Shown here: piece by piece, positions 1 through 8,887 of the stretch | How positions within the stretch are numbered: the stretch's first letter is position 1 | Layout: each line of letters opens with the position of its first letter | Translations under genes and position numbers: made by a program | Assembly (NCBI GenBank): GCA_000153445.1 | Contig: CH672399.1 | Span: 113,580-177,579 of the forward strand | Reading direction: 5' to 3' | DNA length: 64,000 nucleotides | Source of the DNA: a gamma proteobacterium HTCC2207 | GTDB taxonomy: Bacteria; Pseudomonadota; Gammaproteobacteria; Pseudomonadales; Porticoccaceae | The notes under the pieces: model-generated | Told to the model about the DNA's origin: nothing | Database searches by the model: none | The model's input: only the letters and a program-made list of their open reading frames with translations

Positions 1-193
1 GCTTACCGATTTAAGATCGGCGGGATTATAAAGGTCTGGGCGCTGTGATTCCAGTCTGATTAGGACCAATAAAACCTAAAGTCGACCATATCGGAGTAAT
101 TTGTTTTATCGGATTGAGGATATGCTTGAGTGGCATTTTTAAAGGTAGTGCTAATGGGGGTCATAATGCTACCCACAATGCCCTGCACTGAAG

Positions 194-228
194 GAAAAAG
201 GACCCGCCGCAGAAGCTGCGGCGGGTCC
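194..228 (-). terminator. Rho-independent terminator of gap
   Basis: A perfect 13-bp stem (200-212 paired with 216-228, GC-rich, 3-nt loop) lies just beyond the stop codon of the minus-strand gap gene. On the minus strand it is followed by a run of T (complement of A195-A199). This is a textbook intrinsic terminator. The bases from 1 to 193 contain no gene that I can support. Confidence 0.9.
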
Positions 229-255
229 CGTGAAACACTAGTCTGTTAGAGTAAT

Positions 256-1725
256 TTACACCGGTTGCAAGACACTGGGATAAGAGGGCCAGCTAACGCC
301 CGCAAATTTTTCCAAGCAGCGCACCACCTGACAGCTGTAACCAAATTCATTGTCATACCAACAATAGAGTACACAGCTATTGCCTTCGACAATGGTGGCC
401 TGAGAATCGTAGACACAGGCTTGCCGCGAACCGACAAAATCTGTGGATACCGCTTCAGTGGAGATGGTGTAGCCAATCTGCTGCTGCAATTCAGAGTGCA
501 ACGCTTTCTGGCGCATAAACTCATTCAATTCTTCTACACTGGTGTCGCGTCCCAACTGCAGATTGAGGATCGCCATGGAGACATTGGGCGTGGGTACCCG
601 AATCGCATTGCCGGTCAATTTACCTTTTAGTTGCGGAATTACCTTGGCCACTGCCTTGGCGGCACCCGTAGAGGTCAACACCATATTCAGTGCCGCACTG
701 CGACCGCGACGATCACCTTTATGGTAGTTATCGATTAGGTTCTGATCGTTGGTGTAAGCGTGAACAGTTTCAACATGACCACTGTTGATGCCATATTCAT
801 CGAGCAGGCACTTGAGCACCGGCACAATGGCATTAGTGGTGCAGGACGCTGCCGAGATAATCTCACGCTCAGGGGTAATTTCACCATCGTTGACACCAAA
901 CACAATATTCGGAATATCGTCGCCGGCGGGGGCTGTCAGCAGAACCTTTGAGGCGCCGGGACGCAGATGACCGCCGAGGCCGGCATTGTCTTTCCAGACA
1001 CCGGTGTTATCGACAATTAAGGCGTTGTTGATACCGTACTCGGTGTAATCAATTTCCTCTGGTGAGTTAGCGTAGATTACCTTCACCGGATTACCATTGA
1101 TAACTAACGTATTCTCTTCTTCCAAAACACGAATGGTGCCCTTAAAGGATCCGTGGACCGAATCGCGACGCAGCAGTGCCGCGCGCTTCTCCAAATCATT
1201 GGCAATTTTACCTTTGCGGATTACGATTGCTCGCAGGCGCAGCACATCGCCGCCGCCAGCCTTATCAATCAGAATTCTTGCCACCAGTCGACCGATGCGA
1301 CCAAAGCCGTAAAGCACCACGTCCTGAGGCTGAGGCAACGGCTTCACATCCGAACCAACAATATCTTTCAGCTCATCGGCAACAAACTCATCGACGCTGC
1401 GGCCATTGCCAATACTCTTAAACTTAACCACCATCTTGCCCAGATCTATATGGGCAGGCCCCAAGTGCAAACGGGCGATAGCGTCGATCATGGGTGAAGA
1501 GTCAAATTCAGATAACTCATTTTGCTCAACCTGACGCACACGGCGATGGAACTTCATCAAATCGGTAACCGATTTGTTAACCATGCTGTTGCCATACATA
1601 TAGGTTGATACATTGCGCTCGCGATAGAGCTTGCCAATAATCGGGATCATTCCTTCGGCAAGGGCTTCGCGCTGTTTCCAATCTTTAAAAAAGTCGTCTG
1701 GGAGGGGTCTCTTCTGATCAATCAC
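256..1725 (-). CDS. gap: Long-form glyceraldehyde-3-phosphate dehydrogenase
   Basis: Oxidises or reduces glyceraldehyde-3-phosphate/1,3-bisphosphoglycerate in central carbon metabolism. The Rossmann motif GFGRIGR, the catalytic SCTTN cysteine motif and the YDNEFGYS C-terminal motif are all visible. An N-terminal extension of about 150 residues precedes the Rossmann fold, as in the roughly 460-residue Pseudomonas gap next to mfd. The reading frame is open up to a TTG at 1797; I prefer the GTG at 1725, which has AAAAGGA 7 nt upstream and matches the homologue's start. After the second beta strand the sequence is VIRKG where classical NAD enzymes carry an Asp (AINDL), suggesting NADP use (inference). 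The gene is divergent from mfd. Confidence 0.93.
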   Translation of the reverse strand: MIDQKRPLPDDFFKDWKQREALAEGMIPIIGKLYRERNVSTYMYGNSMVNKSVTDLMKFHRRVRQVEQNELSEFDSSPMIDAIARLHLGPAHIDLGKMVVKFKSIGNGRSVDEFVADELKDIVGSDVKPLPQPQDVVLYGFGRIGRLVARILIDKAGGGDVLRLRAIVIRKGKIANDLEKRAALLRRDSVHGSFKGTIRVLEEENTLVINGNPVKVIYANSPEEIDYTEYGINNALIVDNTGVWKDNAGLGGHLRPGASKVLLTAPAGDDIPNIVFGVNDGEITPEREIISAASCTTNAIVPVLKCLLDEYGINSGHVETVHAYTNDQNLIDNYHKGDRRGRSAALNMVLTSTGAAKAVAKVIPQLKGKLTGNAIRVPTPNVSMAILNLQLGRDTSVEELNEFMRQKALHSELQQQIGYTISTEAVSTDFVGSRQACVYDSQATIVEGNSCVLYCWYDNEFGYSCQVVRCLEKFAGVSWPSYPSVLQPV

Positions 1726-1943
1726 TGGCAGGTCCTTTTCAAGCGTTTGGGAGGTTTTTATATTATCGTGAACATTAGTCACACAGGCAACCAACAACAG
1801 ACGTCATCTGGTTTATACAGACTATTGCCTCTATCTATCACTGGCCGACCGCGAGTAAAATATCGGCCGCTGTAAACCAACGTTAACAACAATGCAGTAT
1901 TAGCTTAACTTTAGTACAACTTTCCAATAATTTTGTAGGTGTT

Positions 1944-4900
1944 ATGACAGCTTCAGCTTCGCAAACAACTTTAGACTTAGAACTCAGCGCAAAATCAAAG
2001 ACGATTCTAGATTTGGGTATAAGCGCTAAACCCGGAGATAAAAATCACTGGGGTGAACTGCAAGCCGCAGGTCGTGCACTGGCCATCGCCGAAGCCGCGC
2101 AACAATTCGACGGCCTCAGCATTCTTATCACTGAGACCGCCCGCGAAGCCGCAGCCCAGAGTCGAGCACTGGCATTTTTTAGTGCTGAGCAGGATTTTCC
2201 AATTCTAAACTTCCCCGACTGGGAAACCCTGCCCTACGATATCTTCTCGCCCCACCAAGATATTGTCTCGGCGCGCCTGCAAACACTGTCCAATCTGCCC
2301 AATGCCCAGCATGCGCTATTAATAGTACCGCTGCCAACACTAATGCACAGGCTGGCTCCTACAGACTTTATTGCCTCGCGAACTTTTGCCTATGAAGTGG
2401 GTGAACTGTTGGATCGCGATGAACTCCAGCAACAACTATCTCGGGCCGGCTACAACCGCGTAGACACAGTTTATGAGCATGGCGAGTACGCCTTTCGCGG
2501 CTCACTGATCGATATCTACCCCATGGGTGCCGTGCAGCCTTTCCGTATTGACTTGCTAGACGACGAAATCGAGAGCCTGCGACTATTTGATTCCGAGTCT
2601 CAGCGCACCTCTGAAAATGTCACTGAGATTGAACTGCTGCCGGCGCGAGAGTTCCCCCTCGACAAGCAGGCCTGCAACCAATTCTTAAATAACTGGCACA
2701 CGCATTTCGATAAGGATCCGGCGAAATGTCCGGTCTACCGCGATATTAAAGATGGCATTGCGCCCCAGGGGATCGAATATTATCTAAGTCTGTTTTTTGA
2801 TGAAACGGCCACCCTGTTTGACTACCTGCCCGAAAAAGTACAGTTATTTAGTCATGTGGGCATCGAAGACGCCGCCCTCGCCTTCTGGCAGGATAGCAAT
2901 GCCCGCTATGCCGAGTACGGCGTGGACCCGACCCGCCCGATTCTCTCTCCAAAGGAACTGTTTCTCGGCGTCGAAGAAGTGTTTCAGCAGATTAAAAAAC
3001 TGCCACGTACCGAAATAGATCGCCAGCCAGCCAAAGCCGGTGCTGGCAGCATCAACTTTAATCTGCGCGCTGTGCCCGACGTGGCCGTCAATTCTAAACT
3101 TGGCAACCCACTGTCGACACTGCAAGAGTTTATTGAACGCTTCGATGGCCGCGTGCTGTTCTGTGCTGAATCCGCCGGACGCCGTGAAGTGCTCGCCGGA
3201 TTTTTAAAGAAAATCAATATAGTCGCCACTGAGGTGGAGAACTGGCAGGGCTTTATCAATAGTAGCGGCAGTAATAATCGCTTCTCAGTTACCACCTATC
3301 CCATAGATCAGGGTGTCTACAGCCCAGATCAAGGCATATGCCTGATCACCGAAGGCGAGCTCTTTGGCCAACAGGTTATGCAGCGCCGTCGTCGCTCCAA
3401 AGCCTCAGAGTCTCCCGATCATATTTTCAAGAGCCTGGCCGAACTTCAGCACGGCGCACCAGTGGTGCATATGGATCATGGTGTCGGTCGTTTCCAGGGG
3501 CTGGTGACACTTGAAGTGGATAAGTCAGTGCAGGAATTCCTGATGCTGGTCTATGCCAATGACGCCAAACTCTATGTGCCGGTTTCGTCCCTGCACCTGA
3601 TCAGCCGCTTTGGCGGTGGTGATCAATCTATGGCGCCACTGCATAAACTCGGCACCGATAAATGGTCAAAGGCGAAAGAGAAAGCGGCTAAACAGATCCG
3701 CGATACCGCCGCCGAACTACTCGATATTTACGCTCGCCGAGCAGCCCGAAAAGGCTTTGCCTTCAACGATAATGAAGAGGATTACCGCAAATTTAGCGGC
3801 GAGTTCCCCTTTGAGGAGACTGCGGATCAGCTCGAGGCCATAGATGCAGTGCGTCGCGACCTGCTGAGCCCGCAACCTATGGATAGACTGGTCTGCGGTG
3901 ATGTGGGCTTTGGCAAAACCGAAGTCGCCATGCGTGCAGCCTTTACTGCAGTGTCCAGCAGCAAACAGGTGGTTATTCTGGTACCCACCACATTACTCGC
4001 CCACCAGCATCTACAAAATTTTCGCGATCGCTTTGCCAACTGGCCGATAAAAGTTGAAGAACTATCGCGCTTCCGCACCAGCCACGAACAGGATCAGGTA
4101 ATTGCCGACACTGAGAGCGGCAAAGTGGATATTCTTATCAGCACGCACAAACTGCTCCATGCCAAGATCGACTTCGAGCGCCTTGGTTTGCTGATTATCG
4201 ACGAAGAACACCGCTTTGGTGTGCGTCAAAAAGATAAGATTAAATCCATGCGCAGCTCGGTGGATATCCTCACCATGACCGCGACACCGATTCCACGGAC
4301 CCTCAACCTGTCCATGCACGCAGTGCGCGACCTGTCGATTATTGCCACACCCCCAGCGCGACGTCTATCGGTGAAAACCTTTATCCGTCAACGGGAAGAT
4401 CGAGTTACCCGCGAGGCTATACTTCGTGAAATTCTCCGTGGCGGTCAGGTCTACTTTTTACACAATGATGTTAAAAATATTCAGCGCACCGCCGATGAGT
4501 TGGCGCTGCTAGTGCCAGAGGCGCGGATAAATGTAGCTCATGGCCAGATGCGCGAGCGTCAGCTGGAACAGGTGATGTCGGACTTTTATCACCAGCGCTT
4601 TAATGTTCTTGTATGCACCACCATTATTGAAACCGGCATCGACATTCCCAGCGCCAATACGATTCTTATTGAGCGCGCTGATAAATTTGGCCTAGCGCAG
4701 CTGCACCAACTGCGCGGTCGTGTGGGTCGTTCCCATCATCAGGCCTATGCCTACCTGTTAACACCGCCACCGAAAACCATGACCTCGGATGCCTTAAAAC
4801 GGCTAGAAGCTATTTCCGCGGCAGATCACCTGGGCTCTGGCTTTACCCTAGCAACCAACGACTTAGAAATTCGCGGCGCTGGCGAACTGCTCGGTGAAGA

Positions 4901-5465
4901 GCAGAGTGGCCATATTCAAGCGATTGGCTTTACGCTTTATTTGGAAATGCTCGAGCGTGCGGTCAATGCAATTAAAAATGGCAAGCAGGCCGAACTGGGT
5001 TCTGCCTTGGATCAGGGTATTGAGGTCAACCTCCATCTGCCGGCACTGATTCCAGACGACTATCTGCCCGACGTCAATATGCGCCTGACGCTCTATAAGC
5101 GTCTCGCCAACTGTCAAACTGAGCGCGATCTGTATGAACTGCAGGTCGAGATGATTGACCGTTTTGGACTGTTGCCGGAACCCGCCAAAATGCTTTTTGA
5201 ACTCGCCAAACTGAGGCAGATGGGCGAACGTCTCGGATTAATAAAAATTGAAGCCGGCCCCAATGGTGGACGTCTCAAGTTTAGCGCCAGCACGCCAGTG
5301 GAACCCATGACTATTATTGAAATGGTGCAGAAGCGACCAGGCACATTCCGCTTGCAAAATAACGATCAATTGAGTTTCACTACAGAGATGGAAACGGCGG
5401 AAGAGCGCGTGGACAAGCTGACCTTTATTCTCGATCAGCTTATGCCAGCGGAGAATGCCAACTGA
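1944..5465 (+). CDS. mfd: Transcription-repair coupling factor
   Basis: Displaces stalled RNA polymerase at DNA lesions and recruits the UvrA2B complex. At 1173 residues it has the usual family length. An N-terminal UvrB-homology region comes first, then the CarD-like RNA polymerase-interaction domain (VVHMDHGVGRFQGL). The superfamily-2 translocase follows, with Walker A GDVGFGKT, the DEEH box and a motif VI region RGRVGRSHHQAY, and then the C-terminal TRCF domain. The ATG at 1944 is the first good start. It is divergent from gap and followed by the csiV-like gene, the same neighbourhood as in Pseudomonas. Confidence 0.97.
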   Translation: MTASASQTTLDLELSAKSKTILDLGISAKPGDKNHWGELQAAGRALAIAEAAQQFDGLSILITETAREAAAQSRALAFFSAEQDFPILNFPDWETLPYDIFSPHQDIVSARLQTLSNLPNAQHALLIVPLPTLMHRLAPTDFIASRTFAYEVGELLDRDELQQQLSRAGYNRVDTVYEHGEYAFRGSLIDIYPMGAVQPFRIDLLDDEIESLRLFDSESQRTSENVTEIELLPAREFPLDKQACNQFLNNWHTHFDKDPAKCPVYRDIKDGIAPQGIEYYLSLFFDETATLFDYLPEKVQLFSHVGIEDAALAFWQDSNARYAEYGVDPTRPILSPKELFLGVEEVFQQIKKLPRTEIDRQPAKAGAGSINFNLRAVPDVAVNSKLGNPLSTLQEFIERFDGRVLFCAESAGRREVLAGFLKKINIVATEVENWQGFINSSGSNNRFSVTTYPIDQGVYSPDQGICLITEGELFGQQVMQRRRRSKASESPDHIFKSLAELQHGAPVVHMDHGVGRFQGLVTLEVDKSVQEFLMLVYANDAKLYVPVSSLHLISRFGGGDQSMAPLHKLGTDKWSKAKEKAAKQIRDTAAELLDIYARRAARKGFAFNDNEEDYRKFSGEFPFEETADQLEAIDAVRRDLLSPQPMDRLVCGDVGFGKTEVAMRAAFTAVSSSKQVVILVPTTLLAHQHLQNFRDRFANWPIKVEELSRFRTSHEQDQVIADTESGKVDILISTHKLLHAKIDFERLGLLIIDEEHRFGVRQKDKIKSMRSSVDILTMTATPIPRTLNLSMHAVRDLSIIATPPARRLSVKTFIRQREDRVTREAILREILRGGQVYFLHNDVKNIQRTADELALLVPEARINVAHGQMRERQLEQVMSDFYHQRFNVLVCTTIIETGIDIPSANTILIERADKFGLAQLHQLRGRVGRSHHQAYAYLLTPPPKTMTSDALKRLEAISAADHLGSGFTLATNDLEIRGAGELLGEEQSGHIQAIGFTLYLEMLERAVNAIKNGKQAELGSALDQGIEVNLHLPALIPDDYLPDVNMRLTLYKRLANCQTERDLYELQVEMIDRFGLLPEPAKMLFELAKLRQMGERLGLIKIEAGPNGGRLKFSASTPVEPMTIIEMVQKRPGTFRLQNNDQLSFTTEMETAEERVDKLTFILDQLMPAENAN

Positions 5466-5545
5466 ATGATTGATTGGCTGATTGACTGAGCGACTGCAAT
5501 CAAATTAGGACTATCCTGTAAGGTACAGACAAGGGAATGGTAAAC

Positions 5546-6790
5546 ATGACGACAGATAAGCAACAGCAGAAAGCGCAACGGGCCATCGGCCTGTGGGTCG
5601 CCATGTTGATGCTAATCAGCAGCCTTAGTGTCGCCCAAGACAGTGATAAACAAACTGAAGACAGCCCACCCCCTTGGTATCAGGTTGAGGTGGTTATTTT
5701 TACCCAACAGGGCTACCAAGGCGAAGAGCAACCACCGCGGAACTATAGTCTCGACTTTCCTGAAAATAACCTCGAACTGATCGATCCAGATCAAATTGCA
5801 GACAATGACTTTCCCATCGCCATCAATAGCGTTATCTCAAAAACAGCTCAGAGAATAATTCCTCTAGCCAAAGTAGCGGATCCAGCACTGGGTTTATCTG
5901 ATTCGGAACTAGATAATTCAGAAGAACAGATTGGAGAACAGATTGGAGAACAGATTGGAGAACAGATTGGAGAGCAGATTGGAGAGCAGATTGGAGAGCA
6001 GATTGGAGAGCAGGTTGGAGAGCAGGTTGGAGAGCAAAACAGCCCTTTTGATGACTATGACCTGGCACAGATAAATGCCCAAGATGCCATGTTCTTGGCT
6101 AATAGTCTGATCGACAATCAAAGCGAAACTATCTCAGACGCCTACATCCCAGAATACGAAGACACATTCGTAAAGCTACCCCGAGAAGTCCGCAACCTCA
6201 ATGAGAGCTCTCGCGCTCTCGATCGGCAAGCGCAATACAATGTAGTGTTTCACGAAGCCTGGCGCTTCACCACAGATGAGCTTGAGCAGGATCCCTGGGT
6301 GATTATCAAAGCCGGTAAGCAGTATCTAGATCGCTTTGAGATTGAAGGTAGCCTGCGCTTTTATAAATCGCGTTTTTTACATTTTCAATCGGATCTCTGG
6401 TTGCTGGAATTTGAAACTCAGGACGACCCTGACAATATGATCGACCTGCCAGCGTTTCCACTTCGAGAGCAACCCAGCCTTATCGACAGTTATGTGATTG
6501 CTGATCTTCAGTTTGATGAGGAGCGCATTGAGGACTTTTTTATCGATAAGCCGACAAATAATGCCGCCGAAATGCAGAATGACGAAGATAGTGACGAGGA
6601 TTCAGAAATATTGCAGCCATCGCGGTATCCGGTCAAGTCACTTTGGACATTCGATCAGTCCAAGCGTCTCGAAGAAAAGCAGAGTTACTATATCGACCAT
6701 CCCAAAATGGGTGTGTTGGTGACTATTATTCCCTACGAGCCAGAAGTGCTTAATCCTATAGAGGAAGAGGCTTTAACTGAGGCTGAGTAG
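5546..6790 (+). CDS. CsiV-like periplasmic protein with an EQIG repeat
   Basis: The gene sits directly downstream of mfd, the position occupied by a CsiV-family (peptidoglycan-binding, envelope) gene in Pseudomonas. An N-terminal hydrophobic segment (GLWVAMLMLISSLSVAQ) looks like a signal peptide, followed by WYQVEVVIFTQ, the typical start of this family. The middle holds nine 4-residue repeats (seven EQIG, two EQVG), and the C-terminal half (RRLHF-type SLRFYKSRFLHFQSDLWL, then KSLWTFDQSKRLEEKQSYYIDHPKMG in pieces) looks conserved. The ATG at 5546 has better spacing from AAGGG (5531-5535) than the ATG at 5537. The family assignment rests on context and motif recall. The repeat is probably a length-variable linker. 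Confidence 0.75.
   Translation: MTTDKQQQKAQRAIGLWVAMLMLISSLSVAQDSDKQTEDSPPPWYQVEVVIFTQQGYQGEEQPPRNYSLDFPENNLELIDPDQIADNDFPIAINSVISKTAQRIIPLAKVADPALGLSDSELDNSEEQIGEQIGEQIGEQIGEQIGEQIGEQIGEQVGEQVGEQNSPFDDYDLAQINAQDAMFLANSLIDNQSETISDAYIPEYEDTFVKLPREVRNLNESSRALDRQAQYNVVFHEAWRFTTDELEQDPWVIIKAGKQYLDRFEIEGSLRFYKSRFLHFQSDLWLLEFETQDDPDNMIDLPAFPLREQPSLIDSYVIADLQFDEERIEDFFIDKPTNNAAEMQNDEDSDEDSEILQPSRYPVKSLWTFDQSKRLEEKQSYYIDHPKMGVLVTIIPYEPEVLNPIEEEALTEAE
5924..6031 (+). repeat. 12-bp in-frame coding minisatellite, 9 units
   Basis: Nine back-to-back 12-bp units (GARCAGRTTGGA) encode seven EQIG and two EQVG repeats. Units 1-4, 5-7 and 8-9 form three internally identical blocks, so the array has expanded stepwise. 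The unit length is a multiple of three, so slippage keeps the frame. Confidence 0.97.
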
Positions 6791-6825
6791 GGGTTTTTTG
6801 AGGTTTTTCTGGTAACTGCAGAATT

Positions 6826-6949
6826 GAGATCCCTCGTCGCTGCGCTCTGTCGGGATGACAAATTAGGGGCTCTGCCTGGGGTGACAAATTAGAGTCTCTG
6901 AGGCAGCGTTACTTCCAGACTGTCATCTCGAACGAATGTGAGAGATCTC
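6826..6949. repeat. Dispersed two-ended repeat element, copy 1
   Basis: End A (6826-6860, begins GAGATCCCTCGTCGC) and the reverse complement of end B (6921-6949, ends GTGAGAGATCTC) flank about 60 bp of unrelated DNA. Both ends recur at 48247-48497 in the opposite orientation with one mismatch each. It lies between the convergent csiV-like and lipocalin genes and carries no reading frame. Confidence 0.85.
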
Positions 6950-6962
6950 AATAACCTAACTG

Positions 6963-7568
6963 TCACCCTAAAACATTTTTCAAGGACGCTGCAGAATCAC
7001 TGCCGACCGCGTTTTGATTTAACCCTTGATCGACAAAAATTAAATCATCCACCTCAAAACCCAATTCCTCAGCACGCTGTAGAAAATATTTCGTCAACTC
7101 GTCACTAACGGTAGCAGTCCGTGACAACAGCCATAAATAGTTGGTGGTGTTACCTGCAACGAAGGCGTATTGATAATCCGAGTCCAATTCAAAAACCACG
7201 TAGGAACCGAAAAAAGGCCCAAAGAAAGAGACTTTGAGATGACCTGGCTGGTCTTCTGCAATGGTATAGGCCCTGCCCTCCGCCTGCTGCCAGTCGCCCT
7301 CTTCCGCAGAAAAACCGCGATTAATCACCCGCAAACCACCATCGTCGCGCAGTGAGTAAGTCGCAGTAACATTGCTTAAGCCGCGCTCAAATGAGTGATC
7401 GAGACGCGCCACCTCATACCAGGTGCCAAGATAACGCTGAGTATCTAAATCTGCGACAGGCAATACAGCTTCAGGTCTACCGAGACAGCTAGCCAATAGG
7501 CCGCAGCTTAGTATAAGTGCGACAGTCTTAATGCTTAACTTATCAATAAAAGTGGCCAATAGATTCAA
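6963..7568 (-). CDS. Outer-membrane lipocalin (Blc family)
   Basis: A bacterial lipocalin, a beta-barrel lipoprotein that binds hydrophobic ligands such as lysophospholipids. The sequence shows a lipobox (LLASC), the lipocalin signature RYLGTWYEVARLDHSFERG and the conserved strand motifs YVVFELDSDYQYAFVAG and YLWLLSRT. The start is a TTG at 7568; a TTG three codons later is equally possible, and neither has a strong ribosome site. The C-terminal 25 residues beyond the barrel are low in homology. A second lipocalin of the same family lies at about 51 kb. Confidence 0.88.
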   Translation of the reverse strand: MNLLATFIDKLSIKTVALILSCGLLASCLGRPEAVLPVADLDTQRYLGTWYEVARLDHSFERGLSNVTATYSLRDDGGLRVINRGFSAEEGDWQQAEGRAYTIAEDQPGHLKVSFFGPFFGSYVVFELDSDYQYAFVAGNTTNYLWLLSRTATVSDELTKYFLQRAEELGFEVDDLIFVDQGLNQNAVGSDSAASLKNVLG

Positions 7569-7607
7569 CCCATAAAAATCAAAAAGCGATTATAAAGTAA
7601 ATTGACC

Positions 7608-8546
7608 CTAGTGCTTCCAGGAGAGCTTTAAAAAATATCGACAGTCCGATGATAGCGCCGGCTCACTGGCAACGTCCTGCTGCCAATATAAGTCCAGCGC
7701 CCAGATACCTAGGCCGACAAACAGCATATGGATATTAATATGACTGATCGCAATTTGCGTGATAACTGCAATTAGCGGAGTAGCCATCACTAGGCATCCC
7801 AGCAATAAATAATTACTGAAAATTTGGCGGCCAAAACCGCGTTCATAAGCTTGACTAACTCTTCCGCCAAACGCCCTTTTAATCATCTCCAGTCCATAGC
7901 GACGTGCTAATAGATAGACAATCAGTGCTAGCCCAACAGCTGGCAATAACGCATTTAACGCATCGTTCATTAGCAGCTCTATATTCTGCTGTACCACCGC
8001 TGGGGCAACAAAGGGATATCTTAGCATTGCATCATCCACCAGCCAGTGACCGAAAAAATAACCCAGTGACAGCAACCGCACCAAATTGCACCAGAGACCA
8101 GCAAAGAAGATTATTGAAATCACGCAGCTATAAATAATCAGCGACATATGGCTGACTTCAGGCAGAAGCCACCAGCCAGCCGATGCTGAGATAATTAATA
8201 GCGGCGTACCCACACAGAAAAGCACATCAGCCGCAAGATAGACATTGACATAAACCGAGCGCAACCCCCTGACAACAATATCTCGAACAGTGATCAATGC
8301 AGGACCCACAACAGCAGCCAATCCGGTGTCGGCAAACCATTGCCTAATCCTAAGGTTGGCAACTCTCAGTGTCGAACTCCGCGACAGGCCAAACAATAGC
8401 AGCAGCGACCAAGCCTGGGCTTGCCTTGAGGTATCGATCAGTCCAGCGAGGTCACCGACTATATAGCCTATTAGAACTACTGCTAACAGGCACCAGCAGC
8501 TGATCACCAGAAATACCACTAGCGTCTGTTTGAGAAAATAGGTCAT
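7608..8546 (-). CDS. Multi-pass membrane protein of unknown function
   Basis: I do not recognise the family. About 312 residues with roughly seven or eight hydrophobic segments (for example VVFLVISCWCLLAVVLIG near the N-terminus, LLIISASAGWWLL, YSCVISIIFFAGLWC, and two near the C-terminus). A polar stretch after the first segments contains several Arg residues. The ATG at 8546 is preceded by AGGTGG at good spacing and is preferred over the GTG at 8555. It lies 39 nt upstream of the lipocalin and may be co-transcribed with it. Confidence 0.7.
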   Translation of the reverse strand: MTYFLKQTLVVFLVISCWCLLAVVLIGYIVGDLAGLIDTSRQAQAWSLLLLFGLSRSSTLRVANLRIRQWFADTGLAAVVGPALITVRDIVVRGLRSVYVNVYLAADVLFCVGTPLLIISASAGWWLLPEVSHMSLIIYSCVISIIFFAGLWCNLVRLLSLGYFFGHWLVDDAMLRYPFVAPAVVQQNIELLMNDALNALLPAVGLALIVYLLARRYGLEMIKRAFGGRVSQAYERGFGRQIFSNYLLLGCLVMATPLIAVITQIAISHINIHMLFVGLGIWALDLYWQQDVASEPALSSDCRYFLKLSWKH

Positions 8547-8887
8547 AGCTGCCACCTGATTAAACAGAGTCCATGGCAGATGAAATTTATTATCAAGGCT
8601 CTAGGGCTACATAAGCCAGAGTAGATTAAGCTCAGCCCAGTAAAACCTCGGCAGATGAAAAGCGGCGTCAAATCCATGACATGATCTCCTTATCCTGCGC
8701 AAGCTATCCATTTAGCTGCGCAATCCCTTTGCAGCATCTACTGCAACGCCCCCTATACATCCTTGTTATTGTTAATTCGATGACGCTGATCAGGCATCAT
8801 CTTCATAAACTGTAGTTAATCAGTTGCCACTGTGCCACGATTTTTTTTGCAACTGCCAGCCCGCAACTAAACCTGGCTCAAACCGCT
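8547..8887. other. Spacer with a bulged inverted repeat at 8696-8722
   Basis: Non-coding stretch of about 340 bp between two minus-strand genes. The only structure I see is an inverted repeat: 8696-8706 pairs with 8713-8722 (arms TGCGCAAGCTA and TAGCTGCGCA, one bulged base, 6-nt loop). It lies about 170 nt beyond the mscS stop and lacks a T-run, so it could be a weak terminator or an operator. Confidence 0.45.

Noticed and set aside
1-193. Possible gene at the left edge
   Set aside because: No open frame with a ribosome site or recognisable product is present.
5832-6121. Minus-strand leucine-rich frames over the EQIG repeat
   Set aside because: They arise from reading the 12-bp repeat backwards; no start site or conserved sequence supports them.
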